Below, piece by piece: positions 8,792-17,715 of a DNA stretch of 58,303 nt; positions within the stretch are counted from its first letter, which is position 1; each line of letters begins with the position of its first letter. The translations under genes were made by a program, and so were the position numbers. This stretch comes from Aeromicrobium sp. (GTDB lineage: Bacteria > Actinomycetota > Actinomycetes > Propionibacteriales > Nocardioidaceae): NCBI GenBank assembly GCA_025964895.1, contig JAOPXY010000024.1:1-58303 (forward strand), written 5' to 3'. The notes beneath the pieces are model-generated. The model was not told the DNA's origin. It did no database searches and worked only from the letters and a program-made list of their open reading frames with translations.

Positions 8792-9600
8792 GCGACGCCC
8801 TCCTCGACGCAGCCCTGGCCGGGCTCGACGTGATCGACCTGGGACGTCAGCTGCGCGTCGGCATGCCGCAGTCGCCCAACCACCCGCAGTTCTGGCATAC
8901 GCTGCCGCGCCGACACGGTGACATGACGCGCGCCGACGGGGGCAGTGCCGCGAACGACATGATCACGACCGGCACGCACGTCGGCACCCACATCGACGCC
9001 CTGGCGCACGTCTCGCACGAGGGCAAGATGTTCGGCGGAGTCGACGCGGCAGAGGCCGGCATCGGTGGCAAGTACGACGAGCTCGGCGTCCACACGATCG
9101 AGCCGATGATCCGTCGCGGCGTGCTGCTCGACATCCCGGGGCTCCTCGGCCTCGACCTCTGCGAGGGCGGCTACGAGATCACGGTCGCCGACCTCGAGGC
9201 CGCCGCCGAGCGCGAGGGCGTCGAGGTCCGGCAGGGCGACGTCGTCCTCATCCGCAGCGGCTGGGGGAGCCTGTTCTCCCAGGGCGCGCCCTACGTCGGC
9301 GGTCCCAGCGGCGTGCCCGGCATCGGTGAGGCCGGCGCCCAGTGGCTCGCCGAGCGCGGAGTCCACGCGGCCGGCGCTGACACGATCGCGTTCGAGCGGC
9401 TGGCGCCCGGCGGCGGCCACGCGCTGCTGCCGGCGCACCGCGTGCTGCTGGTCGAGCACGGCATCTACATCATCGAGGCACTCGATCTCGAGGAGCTCGC
9501 CGCCACGGGGCGTCACGAGTTCACCTTCGTGCTGATCCCGCTGAACATCTACGGCGCGACTGGCTCGCCGGTGCGTCCGCTGGCGGTGACGTCGGCATGA
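8788..9600 (+). CDS. Cyclase family (kynurenine-formamidase-like) metal hydrolase
   Basis: A 270-residue protein with the cyclase-family metal motif TGTHVGTHIDALAHV, in which the HxGTHxD histidines and Asp bind the divalent metal. Relatives include bacterial kynurenine formamidase, isatin hydrolase and polyketide cyclases, which mostly hydrolyse amide or lactam bonds. Its ATG overlaps the CoA-transferase stop (ATGA), which fixes the start; a longer in-frame reading from 8653 is rejected. The next gene also overlaps by 4 bases, so the three are translationally coupled. It may open a ring or remove an N-acyl group early in the pathway. Confidence 0.85.
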   Translation: MSDALLDAALAGLDVIDLGRQLRVGMPQSPNHPQFWHTLPRRHGDMTRADGGSAANDMITTGTHVGTHIDALAHVSHEGKMFGGVDAAEAGIGGKYDELGVHTIEPMIRRGVLLDIPGLLGLDLCEGGYEITVADLEAAAEREGVEVRQGDVVLIRSGWGSLFSQGAPYVGGPSGVPGIGEAGAQWLAERGVHAAGADTIAFERLAPGGGHALLPAHRVLLVEHGIYIIEALDLEELAATGRHEFTFVLIPLNIYGATGSPVRPLAVTSA

Positions 9601-11012
9601 GCGCACCCACGCTGGCCGAGCAGATCGCGGCCTTCGCGGACGGGACGTCGTACGACGACCTGCCCGCCGACGTCGTCAAGAGCGTCGGCATGCGCGTGCT
9701 CGACACCCTCGGCATCGCCGTCGCGGCCGCCGACCTCGACACCAGCCGGGCGGCCCGTTCCTGGGCGCGCGACCAGGCCCGCGGAGGTCCCGCGTCGGCG
9801 GTCGGCGTCGAGTCACCGCTGCCGGCGAACCTCGCGGCCTTCGTCAACGGGGTGCTGGCGCACTCCCTCGACTACGACGACACCCACCTGCCGTCGGTGC
9901 TGCATCCCAGTGCGACGGTCATCCCGTCGGCCCTCGCGGCGGCGCAGGCGCACGGCGCCGACGGACGCACGCTGGTCCGTGGCATCGCGATCGGCCTCGA
10001 GGTCTGCGTCCGGCTCGGCATGGCCGGCTACGACACCGAGAAGAAGAACTCGACGTTCTTCGAGAACGGCCAGCACGCGACGTCGATCTGCGGCGCGATG
10101 GGCGGCGCCGTCGCGGCGGCCGTCATCGGCGGGGCCTCGGCCCGGGCGATCACCGACACACTTGGCGTCGCGGCGTCCATGGCGTCGGGCATCATCGAGG
10201 CCAACCGCACGGGCGGAACCGTCAAGCGCATCCACTGCGGCTGGGCGGCGCACGCGGCGATCTCTGCCGCGAGCCTCGTCGAGTACGGCATCACGGGCCC
10301 GCCGACCGTGCTCGAAGGCCGCTTCGGCTTCTTCCAGTCGTGGCTGCACGGCACGTACGATCCGGCGCAGGTCAGCGACGGCCTGGGCACGACGTGGTCG
10401 GTCCCCGGCATCTTCGTCAAGCCGTACCCGGCCAACCACTTCACCCACGCGGCCGTCGACGCGGCGTCCGCGCTGCGGGTCGCCGGCATCACGCCGGACT
10501 CGATCCGTCGCCTCACGCTGGGCGTCCCCGCGCCGAATCTGCGCACGATCGGCGAGCCGATCGACGTCAAGCGGGCTCCCGAGACCGGCTACATGGCCCA
10601 GTTCAGCGGGCCGTACGCCGTCGCGGTGGGCCTGCTGGGCGGCGGCGGCCTGGGCGCCGGGCTGGAGGACTACACCGACGAGCTCGCGCACGAGCCGGCC
10701 CGCCGCGCCATCATGGCCGTGGTCGACGTCGTGGCGGACGACGAGTGCACCGAGATCTTCCCCCACCAGTTCCCCGCGGTCCTGACCGCCGAGCTGCACG
10801 ACGGACGCATGATCGTCGAGAAGGTGCTGACGACGCGCGGCGGCCCGCAGCGGCCGCTGTCGTTCGACGAGATCGCGGCGAAGTTCGCGACCAACGCGGG
10901 ACGTAACCTCGACGGGGCCGCCGTCTCCACCCTCGCCGCGATGTGCCGCGACCTCGCCGGCGCGCCCACGATGGACGCGCTCCTGGCGCCCTTGACCCGT
11001 ATCGACTCGTGA
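9597..11012 (+). CDS. MmgE/PrpD family protein (second copy)
   Basis: A 471-residue paralogue of the protein encoded at 6072-7433, with family motifs VLDTLGIAVAAADLDTS, AHSLDYDDTHLPSVLHPSA and FTHAAVDAASALRVAG. The DYDDTHLP stretch and the KPYPANHFTHAA segment correspond to active-site loops of methylcitrate dehydratase-type enzymes. Two MmgE/PrpD genes in one regulon suggest either a heteromeric enzyme or two successive steps, such as epimerisation followed by dehydration or decarboxylation. It overlaps the cyclase gene by 4 bases and is followed after 46 bases by the amidohydrolase. Confidence 0.87.
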   Translation: MSAPTLAEQIAAFADGTSYDDLPADVVKSVGMRVLDTLGIAVAAADLDTSRAARSWARDQARGGPASAVGVESPLPANLAAFVNGVLAHSLDYDDTHLPSVLHPSATVIPSALAAAQAHGADGRTLVRGIAIGLEVCVRLGMAGYDTEKKNSTFFENGQHATSICGAMGGAVAAAVIGGASARAITDTLGVAASMASGIIEANRTGGTVKRIHCGWAAHAAISAASLVEYGITGPPTVLEGRFGFFQSWLHGTYDPAQVSDGLGTTWSVPGIFVKPYPANHFTHAAVDAASALRVAGITPDSIRRLTLGVPAPNLRTIGEPIDVKRAPETGYMAQFSGPYAVAVGLLGGGGLGAGLEDYTDELAHEPARRAIMAVVDVVADDECTEIFPHQFPAVLTAELHDGRMIVEKVLTTRGGPQRPLSFDEIAAKFATNAGRNLDGAAVSTLAAMCRDLAGAPTMDALLAPLTRIDS

Positions 11013-11058
11013 CAACACCCCTCTGACCGAAGCCTGCCCCGAAAAGAAGGAATGACCC

Positions 11059-12522
11059 ATGTCTGAATTCGATCTGTTGATCACCAACGCCCAGGTCGTC
11101 CGCCCCGGCCACGACGCGCCGGAGCGCCTCGACGTCGCGGTCAAGGACGGACGCTTCGCCGCGTTCGAGGCCGACATCGACCCGGCGCGGGCCGGCGAGG
11201 TGCTCGATGCCGGCGGCAAGCACCTGTTCCCGGGTGCCGTCGACGTGCACCAGCACTGGGGCATCTACAACGAGCTGGGCGAGGACACCTCGACCGAGAG
11301 CCAGGCGTCGGCCCAGGGCGGCGTGACGTCGGGCATCACGTACATGCGCACGGGCGCCTACTACCTCAACCGATCGGGCCCGTACAAGGAGATCTTCCCC
11401 GACGTGCTCGCCGCAGCGGACGGCCGCGCGTACATCGACTACGGCTTCCACATCGCGCCGATCCTCGCCGAGCACATCGACGAGATCCCCTTCCTCATCG
11501 AGTCCGGCGTGCCGTCGTTCAAGGTCTTCATGTTCTACGGCAGCCACGGCCTGCACGGACGCTCGAGCGACCAGGGCTCGTTCCTGATGCTGCCCGAGGA
11601 CGAGTCGTACGACATCGCGCACTTCGAGTTCATCATGCGCGGACTGCAGAAGGCGCGAGAGGACGAGCGCTTCGCCGCCGACCGCGACCACATCTCCCTG
11701 TCGCTGCACTGCGAGACCGCCGAGATCATGCGGGCGTACACCAAGCTCGTCGAGGCCGACGGCACGCTGACGGGCCTCGAGGCGTACAGCGCGTCGCGGC
11801 CGCCGCACTCGGAGGGCCTGGCCATCACGATCGCGTCGTACCTCGCGCACGAGACCGAGCTGCCCAACATCAACCTGCTGCACCTGACGTCACGCAAGGC
11901 GATCGAGGCCGCGATGCTGATGCAGACGACGTTCCCGCACATCAACTTCCGCCGCGAGGTCACGGTCGGCCACCTGCTGGCCGACTTCCACACCGCGAAC
12001 CTGGGTGGCAAGGTCAACCCGCCACTGCGCTCGCGGGAGGACGTCGAGGCACTGTGGGATCACGTGCTGGCCGGCAACGTCTCCTGGGTCACGTCCGACC
12101 ACGCGTGCTGCAAGGACGAGACGAAGTTCGGCGAGCCGCGTGACGACGTGTTCGTCGCGAAGTCCGGCTTCGGCGGCACCGAGTACCTCCTGCCCGGCAT
12201 GATCTCCGAGGGACGCAAGCGTGGTCTGTCGTACAACGCCATCGCCGAGCTGACCGCCCGCAACCCCGCCGACCGCTTCGGCCTGGCGGGCAAGGGTGAC
12301 CTGCAGGTCGGCTTCGACGCCGACTTCAGCCTCGTCGACGACGACGTGCAGTACACCGTGCGCGCCGAGGACTCGGTGTCGACGCAGGAGTACACGCCGT
12401 TCGAGGGCTTCGAGCTGACCGCCAAGGTCACCGACACCTACCTGCGCGGCGAGGTCATCTGGGCCGACGGCGCGATCGTCGGCGAGCCGCGCGGCACGTT
12501 CCAGCGCCGCTCCGGCAGCTGA
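11059..12522 (+). CDS. Hydantoinase/dihydropyrimidinase-like amidohydrolase
   Basis: A 487-residue metal-dependent hydrolase of the cyclic-amidohydrolase family. Metal-site residues can be followed: H64 and H66 (DVHQHW), a probable carbamylated K155 (SFKVFMFY), H217 (LSLHCE), H275 (LHLTS) and D347 (TSDHACC). Length and motif order fit dihydropyrimidinase/hydantoinase, which open five- or six-membered cyclic amides. DVHQHW differs from the usual DPHTH, so the substrate is probably not classic hydantoin. An AGAAGGA ribosome site precedes the ATG. It ends the rightward operon at a strong hairpin. Confidence 0.85.
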   Translation: MSEFDLLITNAQVVRPGHDAPERLDVAVKDGRFAAFEADIDPARAGEVLDAGGKHLFPGAVDVHQHWGIYNELGEDTSTESQASAQGGVTSGITYMRTGAYYLNRSGPYKEIFPDVLAAADGRAYIDYGFHIAPILAEHIDEIPFLIESGVPSFKVFMFYGSHGLHGRSSDQGSFLMLPEDESYDIAHFEFIMRGLQKAREDERFAADRDHISLSLHCETAEIMRAYTKLVEADGTLTGLEAYSASRPPHSEGLAITIASYLAHETELPNINLLHLTSRKAIEAAMLMQTTFPHINFRREVTVGHLLADFHTANLGGKVNPPLRSREDVEALWDHVLAGNVSWVTSDHACCKDETKFGEPRDDVFVAKSGFGGTEYLLPGMISEGRKRGLSYNAIAELTARNPADRFGLAGKGDLQVGFDADFSLVDDDVQYTVRAEDSVSTQEYTPFEGFELTAKVTDTYLRGEVIWADGAIVGEPRGTFQRRSGS

Positions 12523-12546
12523 CGGAAGTCAGCAGCACCTGACGCC

Positions 12547-12577
12547 GGGCCGGCGCCGCGATCAGCGGCGCCGGCCC
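12547..12577. terminator. Bidirectional hairpin terminator
   Basis: A perfect 13-bp GC stem (12547-12559 with 12565-12577) and a 5-base loop GATCA sits between two converging genes. The loop contains the stop codon of the leftward lyase gene, so the stem covers its last codons. No T-run follows; GC-only hairpins of this kind are usual in actinobacteria. Confidence 0.7.
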
Positions 12578-13422
12578 AACGTCTCTCGTGCCTCGCGCAC
12601 GACGGCGGCGTCGATGAGCCGGCCGCGGGCGTCGAGCGTGATCCCGCCCCGCGAGCGGTCGAACCGGTCGAGCACCTCCTGTGCGGCCGTGAGACTCTCC
12701 GCGGACGGGCTGGCGACGGCGTGGATGACGTCGAGCTGCGCGGGGTGGATCGCGGTCCGCGACCGGAAGCCCAGGTCGAGCAGGTGCCGTGTGCTCTCCT
12801 CGAATGCCGTGAGATCGCGGAAGTCGGTCGACGTCGGCGCGACCGGCGCCGACAGGCCGGCGGCCGCGCAGTGCACGACGATCTGCATGCGCAGCCCGTC
12901 GATCGCGGCCACGGCGCGCGGCGACCGCGTCACGCGCAGGTCGCCGAGCAGGTCGACCTCGCCGACGCCCAGCGTCGTCAGGCGGGGGTGGGCGGTCACG
13001 ACGGCGAGATCGCGCAGAGCCTGCCCCGTCTCGACGAGCCCGATCACGTCGAGCCGTCCGTCGACACCCCGCTCGTCCTCGAGGGCGACGAGCAGCGGCG
13101 CGGCCGTGTCGAGGGCCTCGGGGGAGCACTTGGCCAGGAAGATTCCGGTGACCCCGGGACGGACCGCGGCGTCGAGGTCATCGGCAAGGAAGTCCGGTGA
13201 GACACGCACCCACAGCTCGGGGCCGGACGCCCGAGCGTGCCGTCCGTCCAGCCACGCGGCGAGTGCGGAGCGGGCGGCGGCCTTCTCGGGTACGGGCACG
13301 GCGTCCTCGAGGTCGATCACGAGGGCGTCGGCCGGTCCGGCCACTCCCTTCTCGAACAGGTCGGTGCGGTTGGCCGGGACGTACAGGAACGACCGGGGGA
13401 GCACCCGTGCCTCGGTCGTCAC
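12562..13422 (-). CDS. HpcH/HpaI-type CoA-ester lyase (citrate lyase beta-like)
   Basis: A 286-residue TIM-barrel lyase. Family motifs are RSFLYVPANRTDLFEKG at the N-terminus, VIDLEDAV (metal/CoA region), a catalytic-region GLVETG and a C-terminal RTAIHPAQ. Relatives (citrate lyase beta, malyl-CoA and citramalyl-CoA lyase) split a beta-hydroxyacyl-CoA into an acyl-CoA plus glyoxylate or pyruvate. The GTG start overlaps the stop of the IclR gene (GTGA), so the start is well set and the two are co-translated. In this island it is the likely carbon-carbon cleavage step after CoA activation. Confidence 0.87.
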   Translation of the reverse strand: MTTEARVLPRSFLYVPANRTDLFEKGVAGPADALVIDLEDAVPVPEKAAARSALAAWLDGRHARASGPELWVRVSPDFLADDLDAAVRPGVTGIFLAKCSPEALDTAAPLLVALEDERGVDGRLDVIGLVETGQALRDLAVVTAHPRLTTLGVGEVDLLGDLRVTRSPRAVAAIDGLRMQIVVHCAAAGLSAPVAPTSTDFRDLTAFEESTRHLLDLGFRSRTAIHPAQLDVIHAVASPSAESLTAAQEVLDRFDRSRGGITLDARGRLIDAAVVREARETLGRRR

Positions 13423-14216
13423 GCGCGGTCCGGCTGCAGCAGCTGCGTGATCGAGTGCGCCGCCGACAGCACTTGCGCGACGTGCTCCTGGTGCGACTCG
13501 TCGGCCGGCTGGGCGTAGCGGGCGGCGGGACCCGACGAGCTGATGGAGCCCAGCACGTTGCCGCTCGCATCGAAGAACGGCGCCGCGATCGAGGCCGCGC
13601 CGGTGTTGCGCTCGTTGAGCGAGGTCGCGTAGCCCTGGGTGCGGACCAGCTCGAGCCCGCGCTGGTACTCCTCGACGTCGACGGTCGGCCGCACGTCGAC
13701 GAGCTCGGCGACGACCTCGTCGATGAACGCCGGTGGGAGGAAGGCCAGGATGGACCGACTCGACGCACCCGAGTGGAGCGGGAACTGGGGGCCGATCTCG
13801 ATGACCATCTTGACCTCCTGGGGGCTCTCGTACTGGTCGAGATAGATGCGGCGGTTGCCGACGAGCACCGACAGGGTCGCCGTCTCCCGCGTCTGGTCTC
13901 GCAGACGGCGGAGCGCGGGCGCGGCGAGGCTGCGGACGTCGAGCTGGCTCCAGGCCTTCGTGCCAAGACCCACCGCGGTTGGTCCGAGCGCGTAGCGGGC
14001 GTCGCCGGGGATGACCTGGACGAGGGAGCGCGACGCGAGCGACTGCAGGATGCGGTGCACGACGGCCTTGCTCAGGGCAAGGTCCCGGGCGATCTGGGAG
14101 ACGCCCAAGGGGTGGTCGGACCGGGTGAAGGCCACCAGGACGTCGGCGACCCGATCGGCCGACTCCGTCCCGCTGGCGCTCTCCGGGGATGGTCGTGATG
14201 GCGGCGACGACGTCAT
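13419..14216 (-). CDS. IclR family transcriptional regulator of the catabolic island
   Basis: A 265-residue regulator with an N-terminal winged helix (RVADVLVAFTRSDHPLGVSQIARDLALSKAVVHRILQSL, abridged here) and a C-terminal ligand domain containing ISSSGP-like and SGASSRSILAF motifs. IclR dimers bind palindromes and release or activate on binding a small organic acid. An upstream GTG/ATG frame is open to 14288, but the ATG at 14216 has a GAGAGGA ribosome site and is preferred. The gene is co-translated with the HpcH/HpaI lyase and divergent from the importer operon, with three candidate operators in between. Autoregulation is likely. Confidence 0.9.
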   Translation of the reverse strand: MTSSPPSRPSPESASGTESADRVADVLVAFTRSDHPLGVSQIARDLALSKAVVHRILQSLASRSLVQVIPGDARYALGPTAVGLGTKAWSQLDVRSLAAPALRRLRDQTRETATLSVLVGNRRIYLDQYESPQEVKMVIEIGPQFPLHSGASSRSILAFLPPAFIDEVVAELVDVRPTVDVEEYQRGLELVRTQGYATSLNERNTGAASIAAPFFDASGNVLGSISSSGPAARYAQPADESHQEHVAQVLSAAHSITQLLQPDRA

Positions 14217-14241
14217 GGCGTTCCTCTCGACAGGGATCGGT

Positions 14242-14258
14242 GTTCCGCTTAGCGAAAC
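14242..14258. promoter_or_regulatory. Candidate IclR operator, site 3
   Basis: GTTCCGCTTAGCGAAAC is a nearly perfect 17-bp palindrome (only three of 17 positions differ from its reverse complement). It lies 25 bases upstream of the IclR start codon, consistent with autoregulation. Confidence 0.55.
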
Positions 14259-14350
14259 AGTAACATCTTTGTTTCGTGTGACGTACATCTAGCAATCACG
14301 GCTCGTACATGGAATAGTGGTCAAACGCCCCCCGACGAACTCGATATTAG

Positions 14351-14400
14351 AGTTCGCTCAGCGGAACATACGTCCTGAACAGCGTTCCTTTCAGTGGAAC
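14351..14400. promoter_or_regulatory. Candidate IclR operators, sites 4 and 5, before the importer operon
   Basis: Two further palindromes, AGTTCGCTCAGCGGAAC (14351-14367) and GTTCCTTTCAGTGGAAC (14384-14400), lie 33 bases apart start to start, about three helical turns. They are 42-91 bases upstream of the substrate-binding protein gene. The spacing would put two dimers on the same face of the DNA. Confidence 0.5.
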
Positions 14401-14441
14401 ACATCTCTGGTGCCCCCCGGCACGGAAGGCAGGTCCCTAGC

Positions 14442-15671
14442 ATGAAGAAGATCGCGAGCGTGATGACCGCACTGGTCGTCGCCGGAGGGCTGGCTGCTTG
14501 CAGCGGCAGCGACGGCGGAGGCTCCTCCGAGTCGGGCACCGTCACCATCGGCTCGATCCACCCGACGTCGGGCGCCCTCGCGGGCGTCGGCGGCCTGATG
14601 GACGACGGTGCCAAGCTGGCGGTCGACGACATCAACGCGGCCGGCGGCATCAAGGCGCTGGACGGCGCGAAGCTCAAGCTGTCGAGCGGTGACAGCCAGG
14701 GCAAGGCCGAGGTCGGCCAGAGCGAGGCGCAGCGGCTCATCGCCGACGGCGCCGTGGCACTCGTCGGCACCTACCAGAGCGACGTCACGCAGAACGTCGC
14801 CGCCGTCGCCGAGCGCGGACGCGTCCCGTTCGTCATCGACGTCGCGGTGGACGACAAGATCCTCCAGCAGGGCTACAAGTACGCCTTCCGCGTGCAGCCC
14901 GACGCGACGAGCATGGGCACGTCGGGTGCGCAGTCGCTGGCCAAGATCGGCCAGGACAGCGGCACCCCGATCACGTCCGTCGCCTATCTGCACATCGAGG
15001 GCGCCTTCGGCGACAGTGTGTTCAAGGCCTTCGAGGCCGAGGCCGCCGCCCAGGGCATCACGTCGGTCAAGGAGATCACCTACCCCGCGACGAACTTCTC
15101 CGATGCCACGACGCAGGTGCGCGAGGCGGCGGCCGCCAAGCCCGACGTCATCGTCGCCACCGGCTACTACCCCGACGGCGTGCTGATCGCGAAGGCCGTC
15201 TCGGAGCTCAAGCCCGACATCCAGGGCCTGTACGGCATCGCGAACGGCGCGTTCGACGACGGCTCGTTCCCGGCCGCGTCCGGCGAGTCGGGACAGAACG
15301 TCCTGAGCGCGAACTACCACTACGACGCGAACGACGAGCGCGTCGCCGACATCCGCACGCGCTTCGAGGCCAAGTACGGCAAGCCGATGGAGACCGCGTC
15401 GATCCTGTCGTACCAGGCCGTCGAGGTCGTCGCCGCCGGTCTTGAGAAGTCCGGCTCGGACGATCCTGAGAAGCTGCGTGAGGCCATCGCCGGCATCTCG
15501 ATCGACGACCCGCTGCTGGCGTTCGACGGCCCGATCACGTTCGACGAGCGCGGCCAGAATGAGAACGCGACGGTCATCGTCATGCAGGTCCAGGGCGACA
15601 ACGTCGAGCAGGTCTTCCCGCAGGAGTTCTCGACCAAGGACCTCGTCTTCCCGGCCACCGCGGCGCGATGA
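14442..15671 (+). CDS. HAAT-type ABC importer substrate-binding lipoprotein (LivK-like)
   Basis: A 409-residue type I periplasmic-binding-fold protein. MKKIASVMTALVVAGG is a signal peptide ending at the lipobox LAAC with Cys20 as the lipidated residue, so the protein is tethered to the outer face of the membrane. The mature part opens VTIGSIHPTSGALAGVG, as in branched-chain amino acid and organic-acid binding proteins. The longer in-frame reading from 14394 lacks this signal and is rejected. First gene of an eight-gene run with overlaps of 1-4 bases. The family also binds aromatic acids, amides and urea, so the ligand remains open. Confidence 0.9.
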   Translation: MKKIASVMTALVVAGGLAACSGSDGGGSSESGTVTIGSIHPTSGALAGVGGLMDDGAKLAVDDINAAGGIKALDGAKLKLSSGDSQGKAEVGQSEAQRLIADGAVALVGTYQSDVTQNVAAVAERGRVPFVIDVAVDDKILQQGYKYAFRVQPDATSMGTSGAQSLAKIGQDSGTPITSVAYLHIEGAFGDSVFKAFEAEAAAQGITSVKEITYPATNFSDATTQVREAAAAKPDVIVATGYYPDGVLIAKAVSELKPDIQGLYGIANGAFDDGSFPAASGESGQNVLSANYHYDANDERVADIRTRFEAKYGKPMETASILSYQAVEVVAAGLEKSGSDDPEKLREAIAGISIDDPLLAFDGPITFDERGQNENATVIVMQVQGDNVEQVFPQEFSTKDLVFPATAAR

Positions 15672-16657
15672 CGTCCACGACCACGCAGGGTGAAGGGCCG
15701 ACCCGGTTCGTCCGGGTCGGCCGGCACCCCACAACCGTCGTCTCGGTCACCGTCGTCCTCCTGCTCGCCGCGGTCTTCGCGGTGGGCGGGAAGGACAACG
15801 GCCTCGTCACGCAGTCGATCGTCACCGGTCTGCTGCTCGGCGGCGTGTACGCGCTCGTCTCGATCGGCCTGACGCTGATCTTCGGCGTGCTGGGCGTCGT
15901 CAACTTCGCCCAGGGCTCCATGCTGACGATGTCGATGTACGTCGTGTACGCCCTGGTGTCGGGCCCCGGCCTGCCGGTGTACCTGGCGACGCTGCTGGCG
16001 ATCCCGGTGATGTTCGCGTTCGGCATGTTCGTGCAGCACTTCCTGCTCAACCGGCTGACGTCGACCGGCAGCCACGAGGGACCGCTGCTGGTGACCCTCG
16101 GACTGCAGCTGCTCATCGCGAACGTGCTGCTGATGATCTTCAGCGGCCGGCCCAAGTCGGTCGGCACGCCGTTCGACGGATCCTTCGAGATGCTCGGCGC
16201 GATCGCGTCGTACTCGCGGGTCATCGCGTTCGCCGGCGCCGTGCTGGTCGGCATCGCCTTGACGCTGGTGCTGCGGCGCACGTCGCTGGGTCTGTCGATC
16301 CGCGCCGTCGCGGCCAACGCCCAGGGCGCCGCCCTGGTCGGCGTCAACGTGCGACGGGTCTACGCCCTCACGTTCGGCATCGGCGCGGCCAGCGTCGCGG
16401 TCGCCGGCGGCCTCATGACGCCATTTACGAGCCTCACGCCGTCCGTGGGGGAGCAGTTCACGATCCTCGCGTTCGTCATCGTCGTGCTCGGCGGCCTCGG
16501 CAGCGTGCTCGGCGCGACGATCGGCGGCCTGGTCATCGGGCTCGTCCAGACCGTCGGTGCCCTCTACCTCCCGGGCACGGGATCGCTGATCCTCGTGTTC
16601 GCGGTGTTCGTCATGGTGCTCTTCCTGCGCCCCCAAGGTCTGTACGGAGCCAAGTGA
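15668..16657 (+). CDS. ABC importer permease, LivH-like
   Basis: A 329-residue integral membrane permease of the branched-chain amino acid class. It has about eight hydrophobic segments. Typical motifs are LLGGVYALVSIGLTLIFGVLGVVNFAQG and the C-terminal LGGLGSVLGATIGGLVIG. It pairs with the LivM-like permease to form the channel. The first ~30 residues are polar and cytosolic. Start and stop overlap neighbours (ATGA with the binding protein). Confidence 0.92.
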   Translation: MTSTTTQGEGPTRFVRVGRHPTTVVSVTVVLLLAAVFAVGGKDNGLVTQSIVTGLLLGGVYALVSIGLTLIFGVLGVVNFAQGSMLTMSMYVVYALVSGPGLPVYLATLLAIPVMFAFGMFVQHFLLNRLTSTGSHEGPLLVTLGLQLLIANVLLMIFSGRPKSVGTPFDGSFEMLGAIASYSRVIAFAGAVLVGIALTLVLRRTSLGLSIRAVAANAQGAALVGVNVRRVYALTFGIGAASVAVAGGLMTPFTSLTPSVGEQFTILAFVIVVLGGLGSVLGATIGGLVIGLVQTVGALYLPGTGSLILVFAVFVMVLFLRPQGLYGAK

Positions 16658-17715
16658 TGACCGACACCACTGCCCGGCCCGCCGCGGCTCACGAGCTGCC
16701 GGCGGCCGACGACCCCCGCCTCAAGGACACGTGGGCGCGCCGTCAGCTGCTCGTGCTCGTCGCCGGCGTCGCGGTGCTCTCCACCCTTCCGCTGTTCCTC
16801 GGCGAGCAGGCGCAGAGCGTCGCGATCAGGACCCTGATCTTCGCGATCATGGCCGTCGGCTGGAACCTCATGAGCGGCTTCGGCGGCATGTTCAGCTTCG
16901 GCCACGCCGCGTTCTTTGGCATCGGCGCCTACACGGGCGCCTACCTGCTGGTCGACCACGGCATCTCGCCGTGGATCTCGATGGTCGTCGCCGCGGTGCT
17001 GTCGGCCGCGGTCGGTGTCGCGATCGCCTACCTGTGCCTGCGCTACAAGCTCGCCGGGTCGTACTTCGCCCTGGCGACGTTCGCGTTCGCGCAGATGTTC
17101 CTGCTGATCGTCCAGAACGTCGACGCCCTGCACAAGACCGAGGGCTTCAACGTCGAGATCCTGCCGAGCGACTCGTGGTCGATGCTGCAGTTCCAGCAGG
17201 GCGATCCGCTGTACTTCTGGATCCCGCTGGCGATCCTCGCCGCAGCTGTCCTCGTCTCGATCCTCTACGTCCGCTCGCGGGCCGGTCAGTACGCCCAGGC
17301 CGTGCGCGACGACGAGGTGGCGGCGTCGTCGCTGGGCATCAACACGATGCGCGCCCGTCTGATCGCCGTCGCGCTGAGCTGCGGTGTCACGGCGGTCGCC
17401 GGCGTCTACTACACGCAGTACTACTTCTTCGTGGGTCCCGAGCAGGCCTTCGGATCGGCCGTGTCGGTCGAGGCCATCGTGCCGGCCGTCATCGGAGGCA
17501 TCGGGACGATCTGGGGCCCCGTGATCGGCGCCATGGTCGTCGGTCCGCTGTCCGAGCTCGTCGCGACGGTGCTGCGCAACCCGCCCGGCTTCCTGTCGTT
17601 CCTGCAGGGCACGTCGGGCCTCGACGTCGCGGTGTACGCGACGCTGCTGATCGTCATCGTCATCGTGATGCCCAAGGGCATCTTCGGAACCATCAGGGAT
17701 CGGTGGCGCTCATGA
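16657..17715 (+). CDS. ABC importer permease, LivM-like
   Basis: A 352-residue second permease with family motifs AVGWNLMSGFGGMFSFGHAAFFGIGAY (partly quoted) and the C-terminal GGIGTIWGPVIGAMVVG. A ~30-residue polar N-terminus precedes the first membrane segment. The ATG overlaps the upstream stop as TGATG; a GTG three bases earlier (16654) is equally open. It forms the heterodimeric pore with the LivH-like protein. Confidence 0.92.
   Translation: MTDTTARPAAAHELPAADDPRLKDTWARRQLLVLVAGVAVLSTLPLFLGEQAQSVAIRTLIFAIMAVGWNLMSGFGGMFSFGHAAFFGIGAYTGAYLLVDHGISPWISMVVAAVLSAAVGVAIAYLCLRYKLAGSYFALATFAFAQMFLLIVQNVDALHKTEGFNVEILPSDSWSMLQFQQGDPLYFWIPLAILAAAVLVSILYVRSRAGQYAQAVRDDEVAASSLGINTMRARLIAVALSCGVTAVAGVYYTQYYFFVGPEQAFGSAVSVEAIVPAVIGGIGTIWGPVIGAMVVGPLSELVATVLRNPPGFLSFLQGTSGLDVAVYATLLIVIVIVMPKGIFGTIRDRWRS

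Noticed and set aside
9813-11264. Long antisense frame across the second MmgE/PrpD gene
   Set aside because: High-GC shadow frame with biased composition and no domain similarity.
11059-12522. Calling the amidohydrolase pyrC or a true hydantoinase
   Set aside because: Metal-site motif DVHQHW and gene context differ from both; the substrate cannot be fixed.
12562-14295. 577-codon open frame on the minus strand
   Set aside because: Only the last 286 codons are the HpcH/HpaI lyase; the rest is the IclR gene read in the wrong frame.
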